DNA of 64,000 nucleotides from Cryptomeria japonica (taxonomy: Eukaryota > Streptophyta > Pinopsida > Cupressales > Cupressaceae): positions 128,030,640 through 128,094,639 of the forward strand of contig NC_081410.1 in NCBI RefSeq assembly GCF_030272615.1, given 5' to 3'. Position 1 is the first letter of the stretch, and each line of letters begins with the position of its first letter. The translations under genes were made by a program, and so were the position numbers. Positions 24,652-35,301 of this stretch are shown here, piece by piece. The notes under the pieces were generated by a model. That model made no database searches. It saw nothing but the letters and a program-made list of their open reading frames with translations, and was not told where the DNA came from.

Positions 24652-25502
24652 ATAATGTCATCGTGGAGATCCTGAATACCACTAATCTGCATAACGAGGA
24701 AAAAGGGGGTCAAAGTGATAGTGGTGACAAAGATACCATTAAGGCTTTATGTGAGACCATTACTGCTTTGGTGAAGGATATTAATAGTTTGAAAACTGAT
24801 ACACAGGCCATGGCAAGAATTACAATTGGTGACAAGCCCTTGGCGGAGCATGTTAAAGAGTTAGTGGTTGTTCTGCATAATGCACAAGCTATTGAATGTA
24901 TGGTTGGAAAAATCTTAGCCACGGAGAAAAAGGTCAATGAGATGGGAGATAGAAAGGAAATGGACAACAAACTGAAAGATTTTGGCAGCAGAATTGACAA
25001 GCTGAAGCACAATGTCAAGCATCTTTCTGATCAAAATTTCCAAATCCTTAAATCTTTGGTGGACAACATGAACATATTTATCAACAGGTTCGAGAATAAT
25101 GCAGAGAAGGATGGTGATAAAGAGCAGGTGAACAAGAAGGGTCATGAAAGGAGGACCAAAGCCAACACAAAGAATAAGGTCGACATCGATTGTCGTGAGC
25201 CGAAGGATATGAAGACCTCAGCGAACAACATGAAACAAATGGTTGTTCACGTTGAGGAGATTCTGAATAGTATTTAGTTCCAGTTGTTGTCCTTGGTTCT
25301 GTCTCTTTGCTGTATTTTGCTTTCCTTTTGCTGTCTGTTCCAAGTTTTATGTAATGATGTATTAAGCTGTGCCCTTCCGGTGGGTTCATTTTGACTTTTT
25401 GAAGTGATCAGGCACTTTTTTTAGCATTTCTGTTTTCCTGGCTTGTAAAAGGTTCGGGTACCTTTCAAATACCTGTTTTTACTTAATCAAAACATAATGT
25501 CA
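24652..25502 (+). mobile_element. Compact 833-bp LINE-derived element with target duplication
   Basis: The element occupies 24661-25493, bounded by ATAATGTCA at 24652-24660 and 25494-25502. It begins almost directly with a 204-codon frame and ends with CTTGTAAAAGGTTCGGGTAC, then TACTTAATCAAAAC, a LINE-type 3' end similar in layout to that of the 2.1-kb insertion at 10063-12226. No RT or endonuclease is present, so mobilisation would depend on a partner LINE. Confidence 0.75.
24663..25277 (+). CDS. Putative coiled-coil protein of the LINE-derived element
   Basis: An uninterrupted 204-aa frame, the only intact one in the transposons of this window apart from the copia gag. It is highly charged (Lys, Glu, Asp) with long helical, heptad-like stretches (ITALVKDINSLKTDTQAM; KKVNEMGDRKEMDNKLKDF; SRIDKLKHNVKHLSDQNFQI) and a basic segment KKGHERRTKANTKNK near residues 158-172. 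Coiled coils plus a basic region recall ORF1-like RNA-binding proteins of LINEs, but no RRM or zinc knuckle is visible and I recognise no family. It could also be a host-derived fragment. It starts 2 bp inside the element boundary, so the true start may be upstream of the truncation. Confidence 0.5.
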   Translation: MEILNTTNLHNEEKGGQSDSGDKDTIKALCETITALVKDINSLKTDTQAMARITIGDKPLAEHVKELVVVLHNAQAIECMVGKILATEKKVNEMGDRKEMDNKLKDFGSRIDKLKHNVKHLSDQNFQILKSLVDNMNIFINRFENNAEKDGDKEQVNKKGHERRTKANTKNKVDIDCREPKDMKTSANNMKQMVVHVEEILNSI

Positions 25503-28182
25503 AGCACTTTTATTAGCATCATAACATCAAATGTCATCAATAATATCAGTGTCTAGCAAAATAAATAAATCTAAAACTTATTTGCCTAGAATTGGTTCGT
25601 GACATGTCCTAAAAGTGCATATGTTTATTTTATTATTAATATAATTTTAGTTTAAATATTTTTTTAATCTAAAAAAATGTTATTTATTAATTCCTTCTAC
25701 CATAAAGCACCCATTGCATCCAACTTTTTAATTAGTTCAATCAATCATTGTATAGAATTTTAAAAAACAAGCAACAATTCTATTGTCTATACTTACTTTT
25801 TTTATTTAATAATTTAAAAAAGTCATTTATCTTTCTCTATTGGTTCATGTTGGGAATAGTCATTGCAAAAATTAAATTATTGCTTATCTTTAAAACAAAA
25901 ATTGTCAACTCAATTAAGGACATGAATAACATATACAATATTATATACATCATAATAAAAAGTACATTGTTGACTTTAGCATTGTGTTGTCTCCTTGAAT
26001 GACATTTGTGATGTCATTCATATCTATCCAATTAAATATACAATTTAAAAAAAATTCTTATACACTGCAATTTAAAAAAAACCTTCCTACTTTATGCATT
26101 GTCTATCTAACAATTGATTATATTTAATATTTTGATTGTTTTTAATACCTTGTTCATTTTTTATGTATCTATTATTTCTATAATATACAATACATTATTA
26201 TTGTATAAAAATAAATATATACAAATATTTAACATCTTTGTATAATTACTCTAAATAATAAAAACTTTTTATTACTTATATTTAATTTAATTAAAAAATT
26301 ATTTTATACGTTGAATACGTTTCATATATGAAATGAAGAGTTGTTTATTGAAATCCATGGTTGTGAATTGTAAAGATGGGTGCAAGATGCTACAAATAAT
26401 CTCGATTGGCCATGTTTTTTGATTCCAAAGTGACTACTTGAATGCAATTCTAAACCTATCCAAACACACTTGTAGAAAAAAAAAGCATTCAAGTAGACCA
26501 AATTGATTGAAAATGAGATGGACAAAAATTCCATGCTCAAGTTCCGTATTGCTACAAACATTTGCCTTCCTACACATCACTGAAAAAGGGAGCCAAAATG
26601 TGTAGAGAAAGTCATTTACTACATCATTAACATTAGCTACTGATATGCCATCTGACTAGTATAGAGGAGTATCACAAAGTGCAATCAACAAGATGACTAA
26701 TGATGTATGTGCATGCTCTAAGTTTCCACTAAGCGAACTATGATCATCAACTACTTTACCTAACAATAACTAATATATGTAACACTTATAGGCGGGAACT
26801 TGACGCAATGTGTCTCTTACTAAAAAATACAAGAATATTATTTAGTTATTTATTTTGACAAAATAAAGGTTAATAAAGACCAATATTTAATTGCCAACTC
26901 TAAAATGAGAACACAAAAATCATCATGAATTCAAGATGTACCCACCCATAATTATGTACTTAAAATTGGGAGCTAACCTCTCGATGTTCCTTATTTACAC
27001 ACTCTAGAAAATTAAAAGAAGAAAAAAATTACTAACATAAACAATTGTACATTTGAATTTGGGTTCAAAGTATATATATAATATAATAATCAAATTTTTA
27101 ATATTATATATTAAATATATAGTGGAAGAAATTTGTTACCTCAAGGATGATGAATCTAAAAGAACAAATTGGCCCTCCAGTACCTCACTTATACCAGTGC
27201 TAAGGGTGAGCCAGGGGATAAAAATGAAAAACTAAGCTAGCATGTCACAAATGAAACTCTCAAATGAATCTTCTTAGTCTTTATCTTCAGGACAAGTGCG
27301 CGAAACAGGGACACAAGCGTAGCGTGCTATCGTCCTGTACGGACAAAGTGTAGAATTCATATGATAGTGACAAAAGTCACTAAACTACCTACTAAACAGT
27401 GCGACAATGAAATAAGTAAAATATTGCGAAGTACGAAATAAGAGAACAAGATAAAGAAGAGTAAAAGAAGCTCACAGTCGGTCCACGATTGAAGCCTCCT
27501 GCAAGACAATCACTTTCTCACCACTACAAGCATGCATTCAAACAAGAAAGGAGAATGTTGGGGGTTGTGTTTTGGAGTCTTCCTTAGTTAGACCCCCATT
27601 TTGGTGTTTCCATCGACACGAACAACCTAGATAGTAGCAATGATAGAAAGATAAAATGATAAAGATGGAAGTAAAATAGATAAGTGATTGATAAAATAGA
27701 TAGAAGCAATACATATTGAAATAAAGAAGGAAAGAGAGGAACTCCCCTTCAGCACTCAAAGAACCTTCACTCGGACAGATGGAGTTGAATTCCAAGAGCT
27801 CTCCAAAGATTGTGTTAATGACAACAATTGAATAGAAAACCTGTGAATACTGCTCAAGAAGATCACTAAAAGCTCCGACCTACAAGAATTAATCAAAAAT
27901 GCCAAAGAATCCCCCTAAATGCCTTCAAATAGGAGAGATGTATCTTCTAAGAGGAAAACCAATGTCAGTGGGCCCATGCAGAGGCGTTACGATTCCTTGA
28001 AGGTGCAGGTGTAACACTCAAACAACCACCTACAGACTGTCAGATTCGCAGGATGCTAGTGTGTCGTACAGACCTCTCTGCATCACGCTAATGTTCTAAG
28101 GATGACAGGTTGATAGAGTTGGTAGGATTCCAATCTAGAGCTAACAAAGTGATATAGGTGGGAAAAAAGACAAAAACTACTG
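25503..28182. other. AT-rich intergenic DNA
   Basis: No gene recognised. 25,600-27,240 is very AT-rich. 27,240-28,180 is more balanced and may be an unidentified decayed LTR or transposon piece; a CCCCATTTTGGTGTTTCCAT segment near 27,593 has no second copy in the window. Confidence 0.45.
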
Positions 28183-28187
28183 TACAC

Positions 28188-29690
28188 TATTGGCATATGT
28201 GCAGAGCATGATGATATTGTATGTTATCATTGATGTCAATATGCTAAAGTATGAACCAGTATGTTGTAGTAAGTGAACTGGCAAGAGAACCGATATAATG
28301 ATGTAAACCGGTATTTGTGAAAAAGTGAAGAGGTATGTTTGTTCAAGGTGAACCGGTATGTTGGAATGAGAACCGGTAAATGGAAGTTTTGTTTTGGGGT
28401 TTCATTTGGCATGACTACCGGTTGGTATTCTCAGCTTCCAAGTTTCCGGTTGATGTATTCCAAGCTTGTGTGATTCAACCGATGACATCTTGTGATGAGT
28501 TAGCATTGTATGAAGACCAGATAAGTGTTGTCACGTCAGTCTTGTGCGCGTGAAGGATTTCCTTGAGAATCTTGCATGGAGATTGATCATATCTACCTTG
28601 GGAATGCGCGAAGTCTCTGAAAATGGTGGAGAGCACGTGATGAGTTATCAACTTCTTGAAGCAGCAAAGAATGAACGTTGGAGAACGTCTTGAGATCTGT
28701 TCAAGACTGTTGTATTCGATGCAGTGTGATTAATGATCAGAATTGAATCGACTAGATTGTAAAACCTAAATGTTTAGGGTTTAGGGTTTATGCTACCGAC
28801 CTATCTGTTTCCTATAAGGTCGATGATGTTTTTCATGTTGAAGTTGTTGGCAAATGGTATGTGTGTATCCCAGTGAGTGATACTTGATTCTTTCCAGACC
28901 AGAGAAGTGTGTTGATACCTACAGAGTGTGATTCAAGAAGGAAAGGAGCTAAAGTGGATCTGCCTTGGCATTGAGTGTTGTTATCAGATCAGTGTATTAC
29001 CTGTTGACTTCTGACCATTTCAGCAGTTGGAAAATCCCTTAACCGGGTAGCTTTAACAGGCTTTTGTGTAAATCCTTTAACATGGTGACTCAATTCAATG
29101 AGTTCTTCAAATCCTCTTGTGAGGTAACCTTTAACAAGGTTCTAACCTTTAATCGGGTATTTAGCCATCCCTTAACCGAGTGATCCCTAGCAAGATCGGT
29201 TCCTAGCAGAACCTATTGTAAAAGTCTCTAACTGGACTAGGCTCCTAACAGAGTGGACTTCAAAAGAGTTCAAAGAATAACTTGTGGGTATTCATCCCCA
29301 CCATGGTTTTTCCCAGTTGGGTTTCCATGTGAAAAATCAGTGTGTCATGTGTGATGCCTTTCCTGTGATGGTTTAGTGTTTTATGTCAAATTGGTAAAAT
29401 ATGTTGAACTAGGAGTCATTATATTTTGATGATAGATTACCTATTTATGCATAAGAGTGAAGTGGAAGTGAGGTATTAGATTGTATGGAAAGCTAAGGGT
29501 GACCGGTTTATGTCTTTCACATTCTCACTGTGTTTTACCGGTAGTAATTTGGTTTAGACCGGTGTTAGCGCTTGCCAGTCAAGTGCACTGTTTGCAGTCA
29601 AACCGGTTCTGGAAAATTGTTTTTGCCTGTATTGATTCACCCCCCCTCTTAGTATCGGGTTGGTACTAACTATTCATCATTTATTCATCA
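28188..29690 (+). repeat. Solo copia-type LTR (1503 bp) with exact target duplication
   Basis: Flanked by TACAC at 28183-28187 and again at 29691-29695. The 3' part carries TTGATTCACCCCCCCTCTTA, the motif seen at the end of the copia element 1 LTR, and CCCTTAACCGGGT / AACAAGGT motifs are shared too. The expected TG start reads TA (TATTGGCA against TGTTGGCA in element 1), probably a point mutation. No internal region is present, so recombination between two LTRs probably removed it. Two TTTAGGG units occur near 28,770. Confidence 0.8.
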
Positions 29691-29695
29691 TACAC

Positions 29696-30059
29696 AACCT
29701 CGAATGATGTGGAGGAAGGCACCATTTGTTGTGATGAATTGTACAAGGTGTGATTTTTGATATTACATTTTTCCCCCACTTTACTGAGCATGTCTTTGCT
29801 AAAAGATGTGAAGCTAAAGTAGAGGAAGATAAAGAAAAGACTCATGATGGGGAGGCAAATTTTTTTTTATTAGACGAGGTTGCCCCCAACAAGATGAAGT
29901 CGAAGCTTGAAATAGATATTTCTAACCGATACATCTCAAACATGTTATTTGCAGACTAACATGTCAGATAGTAAGCTAAAGGATAGATTGAGATGGATGA
30001 TAGATAAGATAGTGTAACAAAAACAACCTCACTTGGATGAAAGCCCCTTACTACGAAAA
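29696..30059. other. Short flank between solo LTR and gypsy element
   Basis: One 69-codon plus-strand frame (29750-29959) of no recognised family. It continues on the other side of the gypsy insertion at 45939, so it is the pre-insertion target sequence. Confidence 0.4.
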
Positions 30060-30064
30060 GATAT

Positions 30065-30802
30065 TGTTTATGATAAAAATGGAAACAACAATATTGAAAG
30101 ACTAAATGAATTCAACCACAAAACCCTAGCCTAACAACAACAAAGATCCACCATAACATATGAATATTACCCAAGACAATGCAAATCAAATGAAATCACA
30201 AAGATTATACCATCACATGTCCAACAGGGTTTGGATCTCCATTCTTCCTATCTCCATTGATCTTGTTTGATATATTTGCTCTCAAATTTTATGTGTGCAC
30301 AAGAGCTCAACAAAGAACGGAAATGTGGTTGCAAGTAGGCTTGATCGCATATGAAAGTTCGAATGCTAGAAGGCTTCCAAGATCGATTAGGGTTGATAAT
30401 GAAGGAATCATCTCCTTATATAGAAGACACTATAAGAAATGGAGGGATAAGATTGAGAGGTGAAAAAGATAAATGGTCGGCTAAGATTAGAGGGTAGGTA
30501 AAAGAAATAAGAAAATAATGAGAGGGTAGGTAGTATAGGAATTAAGAGATGAATGACATGTGTCATAGGTAGAAAAGACTAACGAATTAATTAAATAAAT
30601 AAAGATTTATTTAATTAACAGAAGAAGTGGGATAATTAAATAAATAAAAGTATTTATTTAAATGAGAAATAAGGCTAGAAGAGGATAAATGAATTAATTA
30701 AATAAATAAAGATTTATTCAATTAATAGAAGAATTAGGCTTAAAATAATTAAATAAATAAAGATATTTATTTAATTAGATAGGATAATTTTAGGTGTCTA
30801 CA
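30065..30802 (-). repeat. 3' LTR of the Tat gypsy element (738 bp)
   Basis: Matches 45150-45933 throughout, with scattered substitutions and one large gap: the other LTR has an extra AATTAAATAAATAAAAGT-type module of about 46 bp. In element orientation the sequence starts TGTAGACACC and has a TATATAAGG box (plus-strand position near 30,418). Confidence 0.95.
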
Positions 30803-30816
30803 TTTTGCCCCTCTTT
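30803..30816 (-). other. Polypurine tract of the Tat gypsy element
   Basis: On the minus strand AAAGAGGGGCAAAA directly precedes the 3' LTR. This is where second-strand DNA synthesis would be primed. Confidence 0.9.
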
Positions 30817-31725
30817 GAGACAATGCAACTTGTCACGTTGTTTCAAAGAAGATAAGATGAACCGATACAAAGTTGCCCCAAAATGGGAATGATATGCCCC
30901 CTTGAGAGATTGGATGAAAATGCTTGAAAAGATCGCAGACAATCTCTCGATAAGAAATAAAGGCTAGAATGGACTGACAAGATAGAGTGACAGATTCACG
31001 GGATAAAGAAGATTGACACGGGAGACTAGGGCTAGGGTAGTCTATAAGATAGACCACGAGGGGAAAACATCCTCATTGTCATCCACACATCGAAGAGATC
31101 ATAGTGCAGAGAGAGAAGATATCAATCAAAAGCGATGGCATTGGTGCATAGATTCGATCGCGTTCACCAATTTCAGAGGCCAGCAGATGCAGGAGAGCCG
31201 GTAAGTACCACAAAAACTCTTTGTACTTTGTCGCATTAAATGCTGTTATAAATGCATGTCAAGTAGAGTAATAAATGCGCATTAGGTAGATTGCAAAAAA
31301 TGTCAAGCACGGCAAAAAAATGCTAAGGCGCGTTTGCGTTGGTGTCAGGTGCGTCTATGATTGCAGCAACCTCTATGTTCAATGCGAGCGCATTTGTGTC
31401 TTGCAGGCGCATTTATGCAGGATAGGTGGAACTGGGTAGATCAGAGGCACGTCTGTGTGATTCAGGTGCGTTTGTGCAATATGTAAGCGCGTTTATGTCA
31501 TGAATGCGTGTTTATGTCTTCAAAGCCAAATCGACAGTTCTGTGATGAACATACATTGTCGATTGGATAAATTGCTGAGAAGATACTCTCGAGAAGGCCC
31601 TCTAGGGAAGACTAGAATACCAAATAGGGCTAGGATTGACAATTTTGTGATAGAGCATATATTGCCAATTAGGAAACTACTCAAGAGGATACACTCAAGT
31701 AGAGGCCCTAGGATAGATCAAGGCA
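30817..31725. other. Non-coding part of the Tat element next to the 3' LTR
   Basis: No supported gene. Between 31,320 and 31,510 the sequence repeats loose GCGCGTTTGTG / GCGCATTTATG-like motifs at irregular spacing. Similar GCGTTT words occur in the 5' leader of the same element (43,300-43,550) and near 44,820-45,030. Confidence 0.5.
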
Positions 31726-32117
31726 CTTTGTGATGAACGAGGAGTACCAAAAGGTAGCACTTTGTGATGAACATGGAGTACTAAAAAGAGCAACACTTTG
31801 TGATGAATAAGGAATGCCAAAAAGTAGTACTTTGTGATGAACAAGGAGTAATAAAAAGAGCAGCACTTTGTGATGAACAGGGAATGCTACTAGGATAGAG
31901 AGCAGTACTTTGTGATGAACAGGGAGTACCACTAGGATAGAAAGCAATACTTTGTGATGAACAGGGAATGTTACTAGGATAGAAAGAAGTAATTTGTGAT
32001 GAACAAGGAGTACCACTAGGATAGAAAGCAACACTTTGTGATGAACAGGGAATGTTACTAGGATAGAAAGCAACACTTTGTGATGAATAGGGAGCACCAC
32101 TAGGATTGACATAGTTG
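31726..32117. repeat. Minisatellite with 34/36-bp and 42-bp periods
   Basis: The word CTTTGTGATGAA recurs at 31726, 31760, 31796, 31830, 31866, 31908, 31950, 31992 (one change), 34 and 76 bases into the 32,000s. Spacings are 34, 36, 34, 36, then five times 42. The first part is therefore a 70-bp higher-order repeat; the second has ACTAGGATAGAAAGCA added. On the minus strand the 42-bp units read as a 14-residue repeat of the type FYPSGTPCSSQS. It ends about 30 bp before the first Met of the antisense PMD frame. Confidence 0.92.
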
Positions 32118-32145
32118 ATTTGCTTGACTGCAGGAGGACCTACCG

Positions 32146-33402
32146 ATGCTAGAGTCATGGGAGCGATTCTCTTTGACTCAGAGTTTGTGAGCAGAGCTGA
32201 CACTTGAGGAGAGAGCAGCAGTTCAGGCTATGGGACTGCGAAATATTCTGTATGTGCCTGAGTTTCGGGTGAACATGGGATTGCTAATTGTGCTAGCTGA
32301 GAGATGGCACTCAGAGACATGCACATTTTATTTGTCGATGGGTGAGATGACAATCACCTTAGAGGATGTATATAGGATACTAAGGATACCGATCGATGGG
32401 GAGTTAGTTCCTTACAATTGAGACAGAGATAGGGATGCACTAAGATGAGTGTTTCAGGATCCAGGATTAGAGATGAGGGCATGACATGTAGCTTGGGACA
32501 CTATGACACAGACAAGATTGGCACTACCGGCGATGCTGGTAGGAGTGATCAGTGGATTCCTCTGTTCGGATAGGGTGACACGAGGGTTGGTTGTGGGATG
32601 GGGGAGGACTCTGGAGATATTTGTGACAGAGCACACCAGGTTTGCATGGGGGTCGTTTCTGCTGACACACTTGTATTATAAGTTGCATCAGTTTGTGTAT
32701 CACGGGTCAGCAGGATTGGGATGTGGGGTGACACTGCTGCAGGTATGGGAATATGAGCATCTGTCAGTTACACGACCGATCCACTTCAAAGGCAAAGGAC
32801 ATGGGTGCAGCTATGTTCACTTATATGATATGATTACGTCTCAATCACGGATTGGGAGACTGGAGTATTGGTGTCGGGTTATTAACGAGATAGACACTAT
32901 GATATGGAGGTCGTACCGGGACTGTGAGGAGCGGGAGGATGATGCAGTGGAGCTGCCATATGTATTTCGAAGCAGGTATTTGGTAGGAAGGACACCATAT
33001 GTTATTGAGAGGCAGTTGGTAGATAGGGTGGGCAGGCATTTTGGCAGGATACAACGGATGCCATGGGGGTCAGGGATGTATGCACAGACGGTGAGAGATC
33101 AGGTGTATTTGGATCCATTGCTTTCGTATGATCAGGTTGTGACACAGTTAGTAGAGATGATTCCCTTGCCTTGGGATATGTGGGCAGATATAGAGGATCC
33201 AGGGATGGATGTAGAGTATACTGCATATTGGGCAAAGCATCCATTTTCGCGGCTGACAGATCCAGATGAGCTGATAGATGGAAAGGTTGGAGGCGATGGA
33301 GATGATAGTGGAGATGGTGGAGGTAGAGGCCGACGGCGAAGGCAGGGCGCAGTGGCAGAGATGAGAGCGGCTCAGAGGAGAGAGGGCAAAGAGGAGAGAT
33401 AG
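32146..33402 (+). pseudogene. Captured plant mobile domain (PMD) gene, antisense inside the Tat element
   Basis: One 419-codon frame covers a PMD (aminotransferase-like, the domain of Arabidopsis MAIN/MAIL1 proteins). Diagnostic blocks in order: LTLEERAAVQAMGL, LAERWHSETCTFYLSMGEMT, ITLEDVYRILRIPIDGE, WGRTLEIFVTEHTRFAWGSF, LLTHLYYKLHQF, LLQVWEYEHLSVTRP, then an acidic Gly/Asp stretch and basic tail GRGRRRRQ. Host PMD proteins are nuclear and linked to genome stability and gene silencing; a role inside transposons is not established. Four in-frame stops, all TGA, occur at 32188, 32419, 32446 and 32482; from 32485 to 33402 it is clean. It points opposite to gag-pol and converges on integrase. 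Confidence 0.85.
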
Positions 33403-35301
33403 GAGACAGACATCTAGCGGTGGGTTCATGGGTCCTCCACCACCAATAGATAGAGGGGACAAGAGAGATGATCCCGAGGTGGGTCCTTCCAGGGCTCAGA
33501 CTCTGTCGAGACCAGGCGACTTTGAGAGAGGGAGTTCACCATATTCTTAGAGGGCTCCCTATGTATCTGTTTTGTACCATTTTGTATGATGACACCTTCG
33601 GGTGATTGTAGCCATATGATTTTGACATCATTGTATCATGACACTTATGATTATATATATGAGATGATTCATCTTTGTGGAAGCTATATGCATGTGTAGC
33701 TATGTGATGTTTCTATATGTTTTATGATGTATGTTTCTATGTGATGTTTATGATATGGATGCAAATATGTACATGATGAAATGCAATATTTTTCTTCTTT
33801 TATGGTTTATATGTTATGCAAATGTATATGTGAATGTATGAAATGCAAATGAATATGACGATGCAAATAACTATTTACATGATGAAAATGTAAAATTTGC
33901 TAACATGTGTTGTGTGCAGGATGTGATGTAATTATGATATCTATATGTATGTATGAAATGAGATATGCGGTAATGCAGGTGCAAACTACATGAAATACAA
34001 ATATTTTTGGTGTGTCATTATACTCAGTCATGTGATAGCAAGCTACATGAACTCGGGAAGGACGATGGAGGTCAATCAAGAAAGGGGGATGGAAGATAGA
34101 AGATATGAAAGTGATAGAGATTCTTGTGCATTATCATCATTGAGCTTTATTATGGCAAATAGGTTATGACAATCCAGATATATGTACGACCCAGAAAGTC
34201 ATTGTACCCGTTTGCATGGAGATAAGTCAGTTGCAAACAAAGAATGCCCCAGTTCATACTAGACTCGCAGTGTCCTCATATCCTTGGACAATTCATAGCA
34301 TTACTAAGAGACAATCCACAAATAACAAAAGAAAAATAGGTGACGATACCCTATCCTTGCCTTTCTAGTCAAAGATATCCTGGAGATAGAATCCCTAGTC
34401 AGAGACATCCCGGAAAAGCTAAAAGACATGTCACCAAAAGATAAAATCAAAAGAAAACCAAGACTCGACACCAACATCCATTGTAGTCCTCAAGTTTAGT
34501 GTCTCTTGTCACTTGTATAAGTCTATTTGATTGTGGTCACAATGTTTACTTTCACAAAAGGATAGATAACACTCAACCATAATGTTGTTTGAGTCTGTTG
34601 AAATATTTGATTTGTTGAAGCTCGTTGTTCTTGTTGTGTCTCATTTGAACTGACTGAATCCATGAAATTGATACTTTATTGCGGAGAAGATGAAACTTTA
34701 TTGCAAATCGACGATGCAAATGTTGCTTTATTGTGGATTGTGCGCGGATAGACTGGAGAAAACTGGAAGAAAATGTACTCCTTGAAATGTGTGATGCTCT
34801 CAGTTCCACACCCATTACTAGACGTAGGATTTGCCTTAGCCATAGATAGGAGCTAATTTATTATGGATGGAAAGGGGTGGAAAGGAAGGATGATTATGAA
34901 TGGCTAACTAATCTTAGGTAAATCAATAACAAGCCATGATGGGAATGGGTAAGTTTATTATGACTAGATAGGCTGTGAGTGTGTGCAAAGTGACGTGATG
35001 AAAGTGAATCCTGAAGGAGGGAGGAGCAATGTCTCTACGCATGGCGCTGGTGACCCAGTTTTCACCATGGTACTTGCGCAGGGCGCCACCAAAGTGGTTT
35101 TCACTGTTGGACGAAATGTTTTTCTTTACTTTTTTTTATTTTTCAGTTTTTTTGTGTCACAAGGCGCCCGTTTGCCAGGTTTTCACCAAGTAACGATTTT
35201 TTATGTTTGTGATTTTTTTGTATTTTGAATTTTTTTATTTTTATTTTATTTTAATTTTTTTGATTTTTTTTTGTATTTTGAATTTAGGATACTCTGAAGA
35301 G
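33403..35301. other. Non-coding stretch of the Tat element between PMD and integrase
   Basis: No gene recognised. 33,650-34,000 is low-complexity with repeated TATGATGTATG / ATGAAATGCAAATG words. 35,100-35,280 is T-rich. It separates two convergent frames and may hold their polyadenylation sites. Confidence 0.5.

Noticed and set aside
28770-28790. TTTAGGG units as an interstitial telomere
   Set aside because: Only about two units within an LTR; too few to claim telomeric origin.
31726-32117. CRISPR-like array
   Set aside because: Units are contiguous tandem repeats without unique spacers, and the window is plant nuclear DNA.
31781-32203. Minus-strand frame encoding a 14-residue repeat (SSQS-FYPS type)
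   Set aside because: The frame stays open because the unit is 42 bp; nothing else suggests coding, so I call it a minisatellite.
32188-32484. Four TGA codons in the PMD frame as possible programmed readthrough or selenocysteine
   Set aside because: Clustered TGA stops in a transposon are better explained by mutation, and flowering plants and conifers are not known to use selenocysteine.
32503-33462. Several minus-strand frames overlapping the PMD region
   Set aside because: The plus frame has the conserved domain; the minus frames have none and lie outside the gypsy polyprotein order.
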